Part shown: positions 17,572 through 26,720 of the stretch, in pieces
How the letters are laid out: each line of letters starts with the position of its first letter
How positions within the stretch are numbered: position 1 is the first letter of the stretch
Assembly (NCBI GenBank): GCA_025361625.1
Contig: JANYKL010000043.1
Span: forward strand, 1 to 64,000
Direction: 5' to 3'
DNA from: Acidobacteriaceae bacterium
GTDB taxonomy: Bacteria > Acidobacteriota > Terriglobia > Terriglobales > Acidobacteriaceae
DNA length: 64,000 bases
The notes under the pieces: generated by a model
Told to the model about the DNA's origin: nothing
The model's input: only the letters and a program-made list of their open reading frames with translations
Database searches by the model: none
Position numbers and translations under genes: made by a program

Positions 17572-17690
17572 AACCTGATGATTATAACGTGGAGGGAGGA
17601 CGCCGCTGTCCGGTGCTCTGCGGGTTGCCCGGAAAATCGGTCGGATCGTGACTGCTAGAATAGCCGCGCTCGCAATTGAACCTTGAAATC

Positions 17691-17745
17691 TTGGAATGAC
17701 AGTCTTTGGAATGACAGTCTGGAATGACAGCCTGGAATGACAGCC
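17691..17745 (+). repeat. Four tandem units of tggaatgacag(t/c)c over the hpnI start
   Basis: Units ttggaatgacagtct (17691-17705), ttggaatgacagtc (17706-17719), tggaatgacagcc (17720-17732) and tggaatgacagcc (17733-17745). The hpnI start codon (17737) is the ATG inside the fourth unit, so every unit offers an ATG. Confidence 0.88.
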
Positions 17746-18915
17746 TTGCCACTGGCGAAAATACTCGGAGCTGCCGCCGCATTCGGAACTCTTAGCAGTC
17801 TGGTCTTCTATTTTTTGTCGGCTCTCGGCATCGGCGGCTTTCTTCGCGACCGACAAAAACAATTGCAGCGGCCTTTACCGGCTGACGAGGAACTGCCGCC
17901 GGTTTCCATCCTGAAGCCGCTCAAGGGCGTCGACCCAAATGCTTGGGAGTGTTTCAGCAGCCACTGCGAGCAAAAGTATCCGGAGGTCCAGCTCATCTTC
18001 GGCGTGAGCGATGGCGACGATCCTGCGGTTGAAGTGGTTCGACGGCTTCAAGAAAAATATCCGGCTCAGGCAATCGAACTGGTCGTGTGCGAGCGAAGGC
18101 TGGGTACGAATACCAAGGTCAGCAACCTGGTGCAGATGCTGCCCAGCGCGCACCATGATGTGCTGGTTGTGAATGACAGCGACATTCGCGTTCCCGCCGA
18201 TTATCTGCGCGGCCTCGCAAGCCTTCTTGGCGACGAAGCGCTCGGGCTCGTCACTTGTCTTTATTACGGAGTGCCGAGCGGGACTCTCGGGTCGCGCCTC
18301 GAAGCCCTCAGCATCAGCACCGATTTTGTGCCGGGAGTTCTGACGGCCAGATTCCTCGAGCGAAAGCTGCGTTTCGGATTGGGCTCGACGCTCGCGTTTC
18401 GCCGCGCCGACTTGCACGCAGCCGGAGGATTCGAAAGCTTGCTCGACTACCTTGCCGACGACTATGGACTTGGCCGCCGTATCGCCGCGACGGGAAAAAG
18501 AGTTGAACTCGGCGCCTCAGTGGTCGAAACATTTTTGCCGCCCTATAACTTCAGACAGTTTTTCTCGCACCAGCTGCGGTGGGCTCGAACTATTCGAGAC
18601 GTCCGACGCTGGGGATACACCGGCACGTTGTTGACTTTCGGTTTGCCCTGGTCGCTGGCGACCGTCATCATTTCCGGCGGAGCGCTCTGGGCTTGGGGTC
18701 TGTTTGCGATGACGGCCGTGGCTCGTCTCGCGACGGGATATGCGGCGGCCAGCCTCGTTCTCGGCGATACGAGTTTTGTGCGAAACATTTGGCTCCTGCC
18801 GCTTCGAGACCTGCTGGCGCCGCTGGTGTGGGCGGCGAGTTTTATGGGAAACCAGATTCGCTGGCGGGGCGAAACCTTCACTCTCAAAGAAGGAAGACTG
18901 ACGCACCGTTCGTAA
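17737..18915 (+). CDS. hpnI: HpnI-like hopanoid glycosyltransferase (GT2)
   Basis: 392 residues. An N-terminal membrane helix (about 5-30) is followed by a GT2 domain: PVSILKPLKGVDPNAWE, the metal-binding VVNDSDIRVPADYL (DxD), FRRADLHAAGGFESLLDYLA, DDYGLGRRIAATGK, and the QxxRW motif HQLRWARTIRD. Two or three membrane segments close the protein. This arrangement and the similarity to ceramide glucosyltransferase are those of HpnI, which adds N-acetylglucosamine to bacteriohopanetetrol. The usual partners (hpnK deacetylase, shc) are not in the window, so assignment rests on the sequence alone. The start codon lies within a tandem repeat and the next in-frame possibilities are much further in. 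Confidence 0.78.
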   Translation: MTALPLAKILGAAAAFGTLSSLVFYFLSALGIGGFLRDRQKQLQRPLPADEELPPVSILKPLKGVDPNAWECFSSHCEQKYPEVQLIFGVSDGDDPAVEVVRRLQEKYPAQAIELVVCERRLGTNTKVSNLVQMLPSAHHDVLVVNDSDIRVPADYLRGLASLLGDEALGLVTCLYYGVPSGTLGSRLEALSISTDFVPGVLTARFLERKLRFGLGSTLAFRRADLHAAGGFESLLDYLADDYGLGRRIAATGKRVELGASVVETFLPPYNFRQFFSHQLRWARTIRDVRRWGYTGTLLTFGLPWSLATVIISGGALWAWGLFAMTAVARLATGYAAASLVLGDTSFVRNIWLLPLRDLLAPLVWAASFMGNQIRWRGETFTLKEGRLTHRS

Positions 18916-18958
18916 GCGCCGCTATACAGCGGACAGGCTCTACAAATGCGAAGCTGAT

Positions 18959-20854
18959 TTAACGCGGATTTGGCGAGGGTTGGTTCGAAAAGATGGTCTT
19001 GCCGCCACGGCGGGCGATCACGAAAGTTTTTAATCCGTGTAAAGCCGTTGGCTCGTCCTCGTCGCTCCACAGGAACACACGGTGCGGAGCATTCCACATT
19101 TGCACCAACGAATCCTGGGACTCCCAAACTTTCGGAGCGCCGGGAAACTGCGTCCCGTACCACATATTCCCTCCCGGAGCGTGGAGACTGTGCAACGGAA
19201 CGCCGGTGTAAAAATTCAACGTCGACGCATTTTCATAAAGGCCGGCGACGACGATCTGATCTCCCGGCTTGTATTGCTCGCGAATCGCCATTGCCAAGTC
19301 TTTCGACGAGATGATGGGGGAGAAAATGCCGAAGGCAACCCGAACGCAGGCGAGAAGAACAACGGCCATCGCAGCCAGCGAAATATTTCCAAGCGTCGTT
19401 TGATCACGGCGGCGCAAGATCCAGTTGGCGAGCGCGCCGGCGAGAAAGGCGAACGAAAATCCGAAGAGCGGAACTCGGAATGCTCCCATCGCTTGCGGAG
19501 TCAGATCGAAAAAATGTCCGAACGACAAGGCGTAATCCTGCGGATTTTTCTTCAATAAATCAGAAAGGTCGGTGCCCGGCGCCGGGGCCTTGGAAAGTAA
19601 AAGCAAAGCGAATCCCACGATTGCGATGAGGCTTGCTACTACAAGCAAAACTGTCGACGATAATTTTCCAGCGCGACGCTCCGGGCTCTGTGCGCTCGAC
19701 TGCCGCTCGCGCTGCAACCAGCCACCGACGAGCAACGCCAGACCTGGAAGCGCCGGGATGGTGTAATACTCCTGACGAGTGGACAGGCTGAAAAAGCCGA
19801 CGATCACAAGGTTCCACAGAAAGAAGATTGAATATGATTGCTGCCTCCGCGTCAGCTTTGAACGCAGCGTAGGCCATCTTTTCGGCACCTCTTTCAAGGC
19901 TTGCGGAATGAAAACCGTCCAGGGCAAGAGCCACAGAACCAGCAAGGCCCAGAAAAGTAAGAGTGGAACCGTGTCGTAGTCGCGAGGGACGCGCGTGTTC
20001 AAGAAGCGGCGAACGTGTTCATTGACGAAATAAAACCACAGGAAGCCTCGCACATTGCCCTGCGGCGGATTTCGCAGCGACGCCAAAACATGCCAGGGGG
20101 CCGCGACGGCTAGAAAAACGAACGCGCTCGAAACTAATCGCAGCCGCAACAGGTGACGCAGGTTTCCAGTAAGAAGCAAGTAGAGTCCGATCGCTCCCAC
20201 GGGAAAAACAAGCCCGATCAGGCCTTTCGTCAAAACGTTCAGCGCGCAGACGGCGGCCAGCGTCCAGCACGTCCACAGTTTGGGTTTCTGTTGTTCGAGG
20301 GTGATCAGAAAGAGCCAGAATGTGAGGGTCAGCCATAAACCAACGGCGACATCGGGGATCAGAAAGCGTGTAAACAAAAAGGGGCCGAGTGCGGTTGCCA
20401 AAACCAGCGCAGAATCGAAGCCGCCTTCGGCACCAAGCGCCCACCGCCCGAGTCCGTAGGTTGAGAGAATGGTCGCCAGCACGAACAACATCAGGGGGAA
20501 GCGCGTGCTCCACTCGCTGATCCCAAACAATGTGTAACTCGCCGCCACACTCCAGTACATCATCGGCGCTTTTTCAAGATATCGAATGCCGTTAACGTAC
20601 AGTGTGATCCAATCGTGGCGCAGAATCATCTCGCGCGCCGCTTCCGCGTGTACGGTATCGACGTCGTCCAGCAGCGCAGGATGGGACAGGCCCGACAAAT
20701 AAATCATCGCCCAGAGCGCAAATAAGATGAGCAGCGCATAGGGTGTGCGCGAGAGTAACCCCGGCCGGCTGCGAATCGGTGCGCCAACACGCTCTAAAGC
20801 GGCTTCGAATTTCGGGTCAAATTTTTCGGGATTAGGCGGTTCGCCGGGGGTCAT
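18959..20854 (-). CDS. GT39 / ArnT-like membrane glycosyltransferase
   Basis: 631 residues with about 12 hydrophobic segments. The first periplasmic loop carries the acidic pair of the family in SHPALLDDVDTVHAEAAREM and the segment YLEKAPMMYWSVAASYTLFG, as in ArnT and protein O-mannosyltransferases. These enzymes move a sugar from a polyprenyl phosphate donor onto lipid A or another periplasmic acceptor. The C-terminal roughly 130 residues form a soluble domain (VVAGLYENASTLNFYTGVPL). It is 12 bp downstream of the glycosyltransferase-4 gene, so the two are probably one transcript. The acceptor is unknown. Confidence 0.85.
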   Translation of the reverse strand: MTPGEPPNPEKFDPKFEAALERVGAPIRSRPGLLSRTPYALLILFALWAMIYLSGLSHPALLDDVDTVHAEAAREMILRHDWITLYVNGIRYLEKAPMMYWSVAASYTLFGISEWSTRFPLMLFVLATILSTYGLGRWALGAEGGFDSALVLATALGPFLFTRFLIPDVAVGLWLTLTFWLFLITLEQQKPKLWTCWTLAAVCALNVLTKGLIGLVFPVGAIGLYLLLTGNLRHLLRLRLVSSAFVFLAVAAPWHVLASLRNPPQGNVRGFLWFYFVNEHVRRFLNTRVPRDYDTVPLLLFWALLVLWLLPWTVFIPQALKEVPKRWPTLRSKLTRRQQSYSIFFLWNLVIVGFFSLSTRQEYYTIPALPGLALLVGGWLQRERQSSAQSPERRAGKLSSTVLLVVASLIAIVGFALLLLSKAPAPGTDLSDLLKKNPQDYALSFGHFFDLTPQAMGAFRVPLFGFSFAFLAGALANWILRRRDQTTLGNISLAAMAVVLLACVRVAFGIFSPIISSKDLAMAIREQYKPGDQIVVAGLYENASTLNFYTGVPLHSLHAPGGNMWYGTQFPGAPKVWESQDSLVQMWNAPHRVFLWSDEDEPTALHGLKTFVIARRGGKTIFSNQPSPNPR

Positions 20855-20866
20855 CGGGAAAATTTA

Positions 20867-22057
20867 TTATACGGGAGCAGCAACATCCCTCTGCCGAACA
20901 GGCCTGGAGACGCGCTCGCCGGCAACTTCGCGATATATTTCCAAAATTCTGGAGACCGAACTCGTCCACGAAAATCGCTGCGATTGCTTGTAGCCCAATT
21001 CCTTCATGCGGGCGCGAAGAGGTTGGTCCAGTAAGACGCGCTGCAATCCTTTCCGAATCTCGAAAACGTTTTCGGGATTGACCAGCACCGCCGCGTTTCC
21101 GGCAACCTCCGGGAGGCTCGACGAATTCGATGTTACGACCGGCGTTCCGTGGGCCATTGCCTCCAGGGGCGGCAGTCCAAAGCCTTCATACAGCGACGGG
21201 AAAACAAAGATCTTGGCGACATCATAGAAAATTCGCAGCACATCGATCGGCACAAATCCAAGGAAACGCACATCGTTTTGCACCCCGCTACGCACGACGG
21301 TTCTTCGCACCCGAGGATGCCCAGAGAGATCGTCCCCGATAATGATCAGCTTTAGATCATGAAACTGATTTTCTGCCAGCGTCTGCTTCAGCAGTTCGCT
21401 TTTCAGCGCGGAAAACGCTTCGATGATTCTGACGACGTTTTTGTGCGGACGAATCGCGCCCGCATACAAGATGAATGGATAATTTACGAGATAGCGTTGC
21501 GCAATCATTTCGCGGTCGGCATCGGTAGCATGGCCGTGAAGAAAACGCTCATCGATCGCGTTGTAAACAACCTCGATTCGCTGGTTCGGAATCGCAAGCA
21601 ACTTTTCTATCTCGCTCTTGGTGAATTGCGAGACGGCGAGAACGCGCGCCGCTTTCTTCAGCACCCGCCGAGTCAGATAAAAGTGAAGGCTGCGCCGCAT
21701 GGAAGACGCGTTGCGCGATCCATACATGTGCTCGAGAAGGTCGTGGACGGTGAGAACGTAGGGGCAACCGAGGCCCTTGGGAATCCAGAAGAGATGAGGT
21801 ATGTGAACCAGGTCGCATTGCAACCGCCGGACGATGGCTCGGAATTCCAGATTGCCTTTTATGGTATTGTCGCGCCCAGCGAGCGGGACGGTATGAAAAT
21901 TCGCAGGCAAAGGGCCGCATTCTTCAACTTTGGCCGGCGACCCGATCAAGAAATACGGACTGTTCTGATCCAGCCGAGCCAGGGTTCGCACCACATTGCG
22001 AATGTAGGTACCGACTCCGAATTCCGTCATGCGACGGATATCGATAGCGACTTTCAC
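20867..22057 (-). CDS. Glycosyltransferase family 4 (GT-B)
   Basis: 396 residues from the GTG at 22057 (a TTG one codon upstream is also open). It begins VKVAIDIRRMTEFGVGTYI, continues with YVLTVHDLLEH, the donor-site hinge YAGAIRPHKNVVRIIEAF, and the E-x7-E motif PSLYEGFGLPPLEAMAHG, all typical of retaining GT4 enzymes such as mannosyltransferases. It should add a sugar from a nucleotide donor on the cytoplasmic side. It follows glyA by about 130 bp and runs into the GT39 gene, suggesting joint work in a surface glycan or glycolipid. Confidence 0.88.
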   Translation of the reverse strand: MKVAIDIRRMTEFGVGTYIRNVVRTLARLDQNSPYFLIGSPAKVEECGPLPANFHTVPLAGRDNTIKGNLEFRAIVRRLQCDLVHIPHLFWIPKGLGCPYVLTVHDLLEHMYGSRNASSMRRSLHFYLTRRVLKKAARVLAVSQFTKSEIEKLLAIPNQRIEVVYNAIDERFLHGHATDADREMIAQRYLVNYPFILYAGAIRPHKNVVRIIEAFSALKSELLKQTLAENQFHDLKLIIIGDDLSGHPRVRRTVVRSGVQNDVRFLGFVPIDVLRIFYDVAKIFVFPSLYEGFGLPPLEAMAHGTPVVTSNSSSLPEVAGNAAVLVNPENVFEIRKGLQRVLLDQPLRARMKELGYKQSQRFSWTSSVSRILEIYREVAGERVSRPVRQRDVAAPV

Positions 22058-22187
22058 CAATGGATTTAACCACAGAGGCGGCCGTAGACACAGATAATTC
22101 CATATTCACAGATCTGTCGTAGTGGTGGACAGGGGGACGTGCGGGTAGCACCGGCCTTCGCCGCTCCACACAGACGCGGGGCATGGT

Positions 22188-23477
22188 TCAGGCGCGGAGT
22201 TCGGCCTGGGCCTTTAACCGGCGGTCGGCGTATAGAGGAAAATCCTCCGCCAGGGCGAGCACCTGTTTGCGAATCTTGCTGAGCACGGCAGCGTCGTTGC
22301 GGTGATTGAGCGCCTCGGCGATCCAATGCGAGATCTGCCGCATCTCGCCTTCTTTCATGCCGCGCGTGGTAATCGCTGGCGTGCCAATGCGAATGCCGCT
22401 CGGCTTCATTGGTGGATTGGCATCGAACGGAATCGCGTTCTTATTCACCGTGATGCCTGCTTCGCCCAGCGCTTTCTCGGCCTCGCTGCCGAACATGCCC
22501 TTGGCGAATACATCCACAAGCATGAGGTGAGTGTCGGTGCCGCCGGAGATGATGCGATAGCCTTCGGCCGCCAACGTTTCGGCCATGACCTTGGCATTCG
22601 CGACGACCTGCTTTGCATATTCGCGGAAACTCGACTGCGAAGCCTCAAGGAAGCAGACGGCTTTGGCGGCCATGATATGGACGAGAGGCCCGCCTTGCAT
22701 TCCCGGGAAGACCGTCTTGTCGATGGCTGCGGCAAACTCCTGCTTGCTCAAGATCATTCCCGAACGCGGCCCCCGCAAGGTCTTGTGCGTGGTCGAAGTC
22801 ACGACGTGAGCGTGCGGAACGGGCGATGGATGCGCGCCTCCGGCGACCAGGCCGGCAAAGTGCGCCATGTCTACTAAGAAGAGAGCCCCCACTTTATCGG
22901 CGATTTGCCGCATGCGAGCGAAATCGATGATTCGAGGATAGGCGCTGCCGCCGCCGATAATGAGCTTTGGATTTTCAGCGGTGGCAATTTTTTCGAGGTC
23001 GTCGTAATCGATCGTTTCGGTTTCTTTGGTGACGCCATAGGGGACAATCTTGTAGGTCTTGCCGGAAAAATTCAGCGGGTGGCCATGAGTCAAGTGCCCG
23101 CCGTGCGCAAGGTTCAATCCTAGAATCGTGTCGCCGGGCTTGATAATCGCCGAGTAGGCTGCCTGGTTCGCCTGCGACCCCGAATGCGGCTGGACGTTCA
23201 CGTTCTCCGCCCCGAAAAGCTTCTTCGCCCGCTCACGCGCCAACTCTTCTACGACGTCGGTAAATTCGCATCCGCCGTAATAACGCTTGCCGGGATATCC
23301 CTCGGCATACTTGTTTGTGAAAACCGAACCGGCCGCCTCAAGAACTGCCTCGCTGACAAAATTTTCTGAAGCGATCAGTTCTAAGCCCTCGTGCTGGCGG
23401 CGGGCTTCATTGTCGATAGCGTTGGCAATCTGCGGGTCAACTTCGTAGAGCGGACGGGACATGCCGGAATTTTTCAT
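22188..23477 (-). CDS. glyA: Serine hydroxymethyltransferase
   Basis: 429 residues from ATG 23477; in-frame GTG 23486 and ATG 23462 are alternatives. Family marks are [58 protein letters not shown] and the PLP-lysine motif [14 protein letters not shown]. It converts serine and tetrahydrofolate to glycine and methylene-THF, feeding one-carbon metabolism. Near-full agreement over the whole length leaves little doubt. A TATATT/TTGCTT promoter pair about 205 bp upstream may drive it; no glycine or folate riboswitch could be recognised in the leader. Confidence 0.97.
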   Translation of the reverse strand: MKNSGMSRPLYEVDPQIANAIDNEARRQHEGLELIASENFVSEAVLEAAGSVFTNKYAEGYPGKRYYGGCEFTDVVEELARERAKKLFGAENVNVQPHSGSQANQAAYSAIIKPGDTILGLNLAHGGHLTHGHPLNFSGKTYKIVPYGVTKETETIDYDDLEKIATAENPKLIIGGGSAYPRIIDFARMRQIADKVGALFLVDMAHFAGLVAGGAHPSPVPHAHVVTSTTHKTLRGPRSGMILSKQEFAAAIDKTVFPGMQGGPLVHIMAAKAVCFLEASQSSFREYAKQVVANAKVMAETLAAEGYRIISGGTDTHLMLVDVFAKGMFGSEAEKALGEAGITVNKNAIPFDANPPMKPSGIRIGTPAITTRGMKEGEMRQISHWIAEALNHRNDAAVLSKIRKQVLALAEDFPLYADRRLKAQAELRA

Positions 23478-23681
23478 AGGAGACACCGGCCATCATTTTA
23501 CTGTGGGGCAGACACTCTTGTCCGCGACTGCCTGAGAGTGGTTGCGGAAGCATTCATGGAGAGGATTTCTGTGAACGGTTCTCACAATTCTCGATCAACC
23601 CCACACAGCGATTCAGCGGGAGACAGAAAATTTACAATCGAGGGGGCTGCGCTAACAAATCAGCCAAGATCCACGGAACTC

Positions 23682-23710
23682 AATATAGGCAAGGCGTTCA
23701 GGCGAAGCAA
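23682..23710 (-). promoter_or_regulatory. Candidate promoter for glyA
   Basis: On the minus strand TTGCTT (23710-23705), a 17-bp spacer and TATATT (23687-23682). Half of the -35 consensus and five of six -10 bases match; the leader to glyA would be about 200 nt. Confidence 0.35.
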
Positions 23711-23782
23711 AGCTGAAAGGCGACCCCACGAAGCGCTTGACTTTCGCTCGGCCTGCTAGCACCATGAGCGGCGTCGGTTTTT

Positions 23783-23847
23783 CACCGGTCTTGCACCAGT
23801 CTCCACCGGTCATGCACCGGCTTTCCACCGACCTTTCATCGATCTTT
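23783..23847 (+). repeat. Six degenerate 11-bp tandem units before the amidase gene
   Basis: Units begin caccggtcttg, caccagtctc, caccggtcatg, caccggctttc, caccgaccttt and catcgatcttt (23783-23847). They end 14 bp before the amidase ATG (23862), separated only by a strong Shine-Dalgarno (aaggag). Confidence 0.8.
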
Positions 23848-23861
23848 CAAGGAGAATCGAA

Positions 23862-25679
23862 ATGAAAATCCCAGCCCTGACGCCGCTCGTTCTTTTGGCT
23901 CTGTTCGCCCTACCACTCTCCGCAGCACCTGCAAAGACTGCTCCGTCAAGCAGTGTGCCTACGTCCCACAATGAGGAGACGGTTGCTCAACTGCAACAAG
24001 AGATGTCCGCCGGGCGACTTACCTCCGAAGAATTGACGAGAGAGTACATTGCCCGCATCATCGCGCTCGACCAGAACGGCCCCGGTGTGAATTCTGTGCT
24101 GGAGTTGAATCCCGATGCCCTGGACATGGCCCGCAATGCGGACCGACTGCGCAGACAAGGAAGAGTTTTGGGTCCGCTGCACGGAATTCCTGTTTTGCTG
24201 AAAGGCAACGTCGATACGGGCGACATGATGCAGACAACCGCAGGCTCTTTCGGGCTAGTGGGCAGGCCGGCGTTGATGGACTCGACGGTGGCCGCAAATC
24301 TGCGCGCCGGTGGCGCAGTAATTTTGGGGAAGACGAACCTTTCGGAGTGGGCAAACTTTAGATCGTTCGAATCAATCAGCGGATGGTCAGGCTGGGGCGG
24401 TCAAACAAATAATCCGTACGGCATTGATCGCAATCCTTGCGGATCCAGTTCAGGTTCCGCAGCGGCTGTCTCGGCAAATTTTGCGGCGGTATCGTTTGGA
24501 ACCGAGACTGACGGCAGCATTGTCTGCCCTGCGAACGCCAACGGAGTTGTCGGAATCAAACCAACGGTTGGCTTGACCAGCCGGGCTGGCATTGTGCCTA
24601 TCTCTCACACCCAGGACACCTTTGGTCCTCATGGCCGAACAGTCGGTGACGCCGCAGCGGCACTTGGCGTCGTGCAGAGCCGCACCTTCGACGGACGAGA
24701 TCCAGCGACTGCAGGCGTACCGCTCGGTTGGCAAGGGCGCTTCAATCGGCCGAAAAACATTCCCACCGACTACACGCAGTTCCTGGATCGAAACGGGCTG
24801 CAGGGCGCCGTCCTAGGCGTTACGCGCGCGGGATTGAATGGCTTCGATCCGAACTTTCCGACGCCTCCCATGGTGCTTGCACAATTTGAGAATGCAGTGG
24901 CTGATTTAACCAAAGCTGGAGCTAGCGTCATAGACCTTGACGCTGCGGGTTTCACTTTCCCATCGGCCACCGGCGAGACGCTGGTGCTGTGTTTTGATTT
25001 CCGCAACGACTTGCGGAACTATCTTGCGACCCGAGTCGGGGTTCCACTGGCAGGAAAAACGCTGGTTGATGGCATCGCGTTCAATAACACGCACGCCACC
25101 GAAGAGATGCCGTTCTTTAGTCAGGATCTTTGGGAGTTCTGCGCTTCGCTGGCGCATGGGCCGAATGATCCGCAGTCGGCTTTCGGAGGAATGACCTACA
25201 ACCAGGCCCTCGCGATCGATCAGGCGTCTGGAGTGAACGGGATTGATGCTGCCATCAGCCAGTTCCACCTTGATGCGGTCGTCAGCGCGACCGACAACCC
25301 GGCGTGGACGACCGACCTGATCTACGGCGATCACTTCATCTTCGGGACCTCCGGCCTTGCCGCGCCCGAAGGCTATCCCATAGTGCAAGTTCCGGCGGGA
25401 ATGGTTTTTGGCGCTCCGATGGGCATCAGTTTCTTCGGCACGGCTTTCAGCGAACCGAAGCTGATCAAACTCGCTTCCGGTTTCGAAGCGGTCACGCATG
25501 TGAGAGCCAAGAATCTGCCTACCTTCGCGGAGACCGTCCCATTCACTCACATCGCGGGCACGACATTGACTCCGTCGAGCCAACGTAAGGTCTCGGCCGA
25601 GGGAGTCGTCAAACCTACGTCTCCAACGGGTCCGGCAGGCAAGTCGGCGAACCGAATCAAAGAGCTGCATCATCTTTGA
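23862..25679 (+). CDS. Exported amidase-signature (AS) family hydrolase
   Basis: 605 residues with a clear signal peptide (MKIPALTPLVLLALFALPLS). The Ser-cisSer-Lys catalytic set of the amidase signature is visible: Lys in VLLKGNVDTGDMM, cis-Ser in PCGSSSGSAAAVSANF, and nucleophile Ser in TETDGSIVCPANANGVVG. It is longer than cytoplasmic GatA-type amidases and lacks GatB/GatC neighbours, so a role in tRNA charging is excluded; it hydrolyses some amide outside the cytoplasm. The C-terminal part (about 520-605) is a low-complexity Ser/Pro/Lys tail. The ribosome-binding site aaggag is well placed. A terminator follows at 25700. Confidence 0.88.
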   Translation: MKIPALTPLVLLALFALPLSAAPAKTAPSSSVPTSHNEETVAQLQQEMSAGRLTSEELTREYIARIIALDQNGPGVNSVLELNPDALDMARNADRLRRQGRVLGPLHGIPVLLKGNVDTGDMMQTTAGSFGLVGRPALMDSTVAANLRAGGAVILGKTNLSEWANFRSFESISGWSGWGGQTNNPYGIDRNPCGSSSGSAAAVSANFAAVSFGTETDGSIVCPANANGVVGIKPTVGLTSRAGIVPISHTQDTFGPHGRTVGDAAAALGVVQSRTFDGRDPATAGVPLGWQGRFNRPKNIPTDYTQFLDRNGLQGAVLGVTRAGLNGFDPNFPTPPMVLAQFENAVADLTKAGASVIDLDAAGFTFPSATGETLVLCFDFRNDLRNYLATRVGVPLAGKTLVDGIAFNNTHATEEMPFFSQDLWEFCASLAHGPNDPQSAFGGMTYNQALAIDQASGVNGIDAAISQFHLDAVVSATDNPAWTTDLIYGDHFIFGTSGLAAPEGYPIVQVPAGMVFGAPMGISFFGTAFSEPKLIKLASGFEAVTHVRAKNLPTFAETVPFTHIAGTTLTPSSQRKVSAEGVVKPTSPTGPAGKSANRIKELHHL

Positions 25680-25699
25680 TTTCGGGTTCAGCTTGAATG

Positions 25700-25735
25700 G
25701 GATGAACTGCACGAGCGCAGTTCATCCTGTTTTAA
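25700..25735 (+). terminator. Rho-independent terminator after the amidase
   Basis: ggatgaactgc (25700-25710) pairs perfectly over 11 bp with gcagttcatcc (25717-25727), with a six-base loop, followed by tgttttaagtttt. Confidence 0.75.
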
Positions 25736-25767
25736 GTTTTGCCGGCATTTAAGACGAGTTGCGGTGC

Positions 25768-26142
25768 TCAGGCCGGTTCACCGGCAAAAGTTTGCAGAAC
25801 CTGCAATAGCCGGGCGACGTCCGCGCGCTCGCCTTCGTTATCCGGGATGAACTCGCAGCCATACCGATAGCCCTTGCGGTTGCGGACCACGCCAGAGACG
25901 CGGATGGGTTCGCCGGAAAACGGAATCGTAAACTCGATTCCAAGTTCCTCCGCTATTTTCAGTTCGACTGGCGCCCAGACACACATTCCAAGCTGGCTCA
26001 GTTCCGTACCGCGACCTTCGCGAATCAGGACGGTGACATCCTTTTGCAAGACAACTCTGAGGGGTACGTCAAGCTTGTAGCGCGCGGCACGGCGCGGGCT
26101 AAGGTAAGACGGGGAGGGGTTGGCGGTGATCTCGAGCGCCAT
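25768..26142 (-). CDS. PilZ-domain protein
   Basis: 124 residues, mostly one PilZ domain. The N-terminal arginine motif is RRAARYKL (residues 18-25), followed by VPLRVVLQ; the second motif reads GTELSQLGM, where the usual Asp/Asn of the D/NxSxxG box is replaced by Glu or displaced; FSGEPIRVSGVVRN and YGCEFI complete the barrel. PilZ domains bind cyclic di-GMP. With the altered second motif, affinity may be reduced. No partner domain is present. It is convergent with the amidase. Confidence 0.82.
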   Translation of the reverse strand: MALEITANPSPSYLSPRRAARYKLDVPLRVVLQKDVTVLIREGRGTELSQLGMCVWAPVELKIAEELGIEFTIPFSGEPIRVSGVVRNRKGYRYGCEFIPDNEGERADVARLLQVLQTFAGEPA

Positions 26143-26309
26143 TTTTAGAGGCTACCAGCATTACAGCGGGCGATAAAAGTAACGGAAGGCGCTAGCAATC
26201 CTTAGCAGTCGTTAACCACGGGCGGGTAAGCCCGATTCCCTTTTGGGAATTTTGACGGAACCCACCGGCCAACCGGCCCCACCGGGTCATCATCCTAATG
26301 GAAACTTAA

Positions 26310-26345
26310 CGAGAGCTAACACGAGAGTTAACACGAGGGCCAACA
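26310..26345 (+). repeat. Three 12-bp tandem units ending 1 nt before a start codon
   Basis: cgagagctaaca (26310-26321), cgagagttaaca (26322-26333) and cgagggccaaca (26334-26345). The ATG of the lipoprotein gene is at 26347. Each unit has a GAG(A/G)G core 8-10 bp before the position of the start codon. Confidence 0.88.
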
Positions 26346-26346
26346 A

Positions 26347-26706
26347 ATGATCCTTCGCAAAATGAATTCCTCGATTGGTCTTACGCTGCTGGTGGTGCTC
26401 ACGGCCTGCCAACAGCAAAATTCTCAGGATTTGCGCGAACAGACTGCGAAGACCACCGCGGAGGTGAAGAGTGATGCGAAGGCGGTAGCCCAGGGAATCC
26501 GCGAGGGCTGGAGCCGCAATAAGACTCACGACCTGAATACTGCGTCGAAAGACGAATTGGTGACCCTGCCCGATTTGACCGAAGGCCAAGCCGACCGCAT
26601 CATCGCGGGGCGCCCTTACAGCGACCCGAGCGAACTGCTCAAGCGCCGCATTCTGCCGAAAGCCGAATACGACAAGATCGCCGACCAGATCACGGTAAAA
26701 AAATAA
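26347..26706 (+). CDS. Small lipoprotein with a ComEA-like helix-hairpin-helix
   Basis: 119 residues. The signal peptide ends in a lipobox (VVLTACQQQ). A charged helical stretch (EQTAKTTAEVKSDAKAVAQ) leads to a helix-hairpin-helix region: HDLNTASKDELVTLPDLTEG, then QADRIIAGRPYSDPSELLKR. The same LNTAS-x-EL...L.. I.GA..A..II..RPY layout is found in ComEA and in small exported HhH proteins, which bind DNA non-specifically through the backbone. No competence genes are near, so DNA binding is inference. The start may also be ATG 26362. Confidence 0.75.
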   Translation: MILRKMNSSIGLTLLVVLTACQQQNSQDLREQTAKTTAEVKSDAKAVAQGIREGWSRNKTHDLNTASKDELVTLPDLTEGQADRIIAGRPYSDPSELLKRRILPKAEYDKIADQITVKK

Positions 26707-26720
26707 GACATCTTTTGACA

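Larger units (their letters stand above)
23487..23861. other. Divergent intergenic region between glyA and the amidase
   Basis: 375 bp holding the candidate glyA promoter, a hairpin-forming near-palindrome gcagacactcttgtccgc at 23508-23525 and the tandem repeat ahead of the amidase. No gene is seen. Confidence 0.6.

Noticed and set aside
17189-17658. Several open frames inside and next to rnpB
   Set aside because: They fall in the RNase P RNA; their protein composition (Pro, Arg, Cys runs) is not protein-like.
24906-25712. Minus-strand frame of 268 codons opposite the amidase
   Set aside because: Shadow of a well-supported amidase; Arg-rich with no family.
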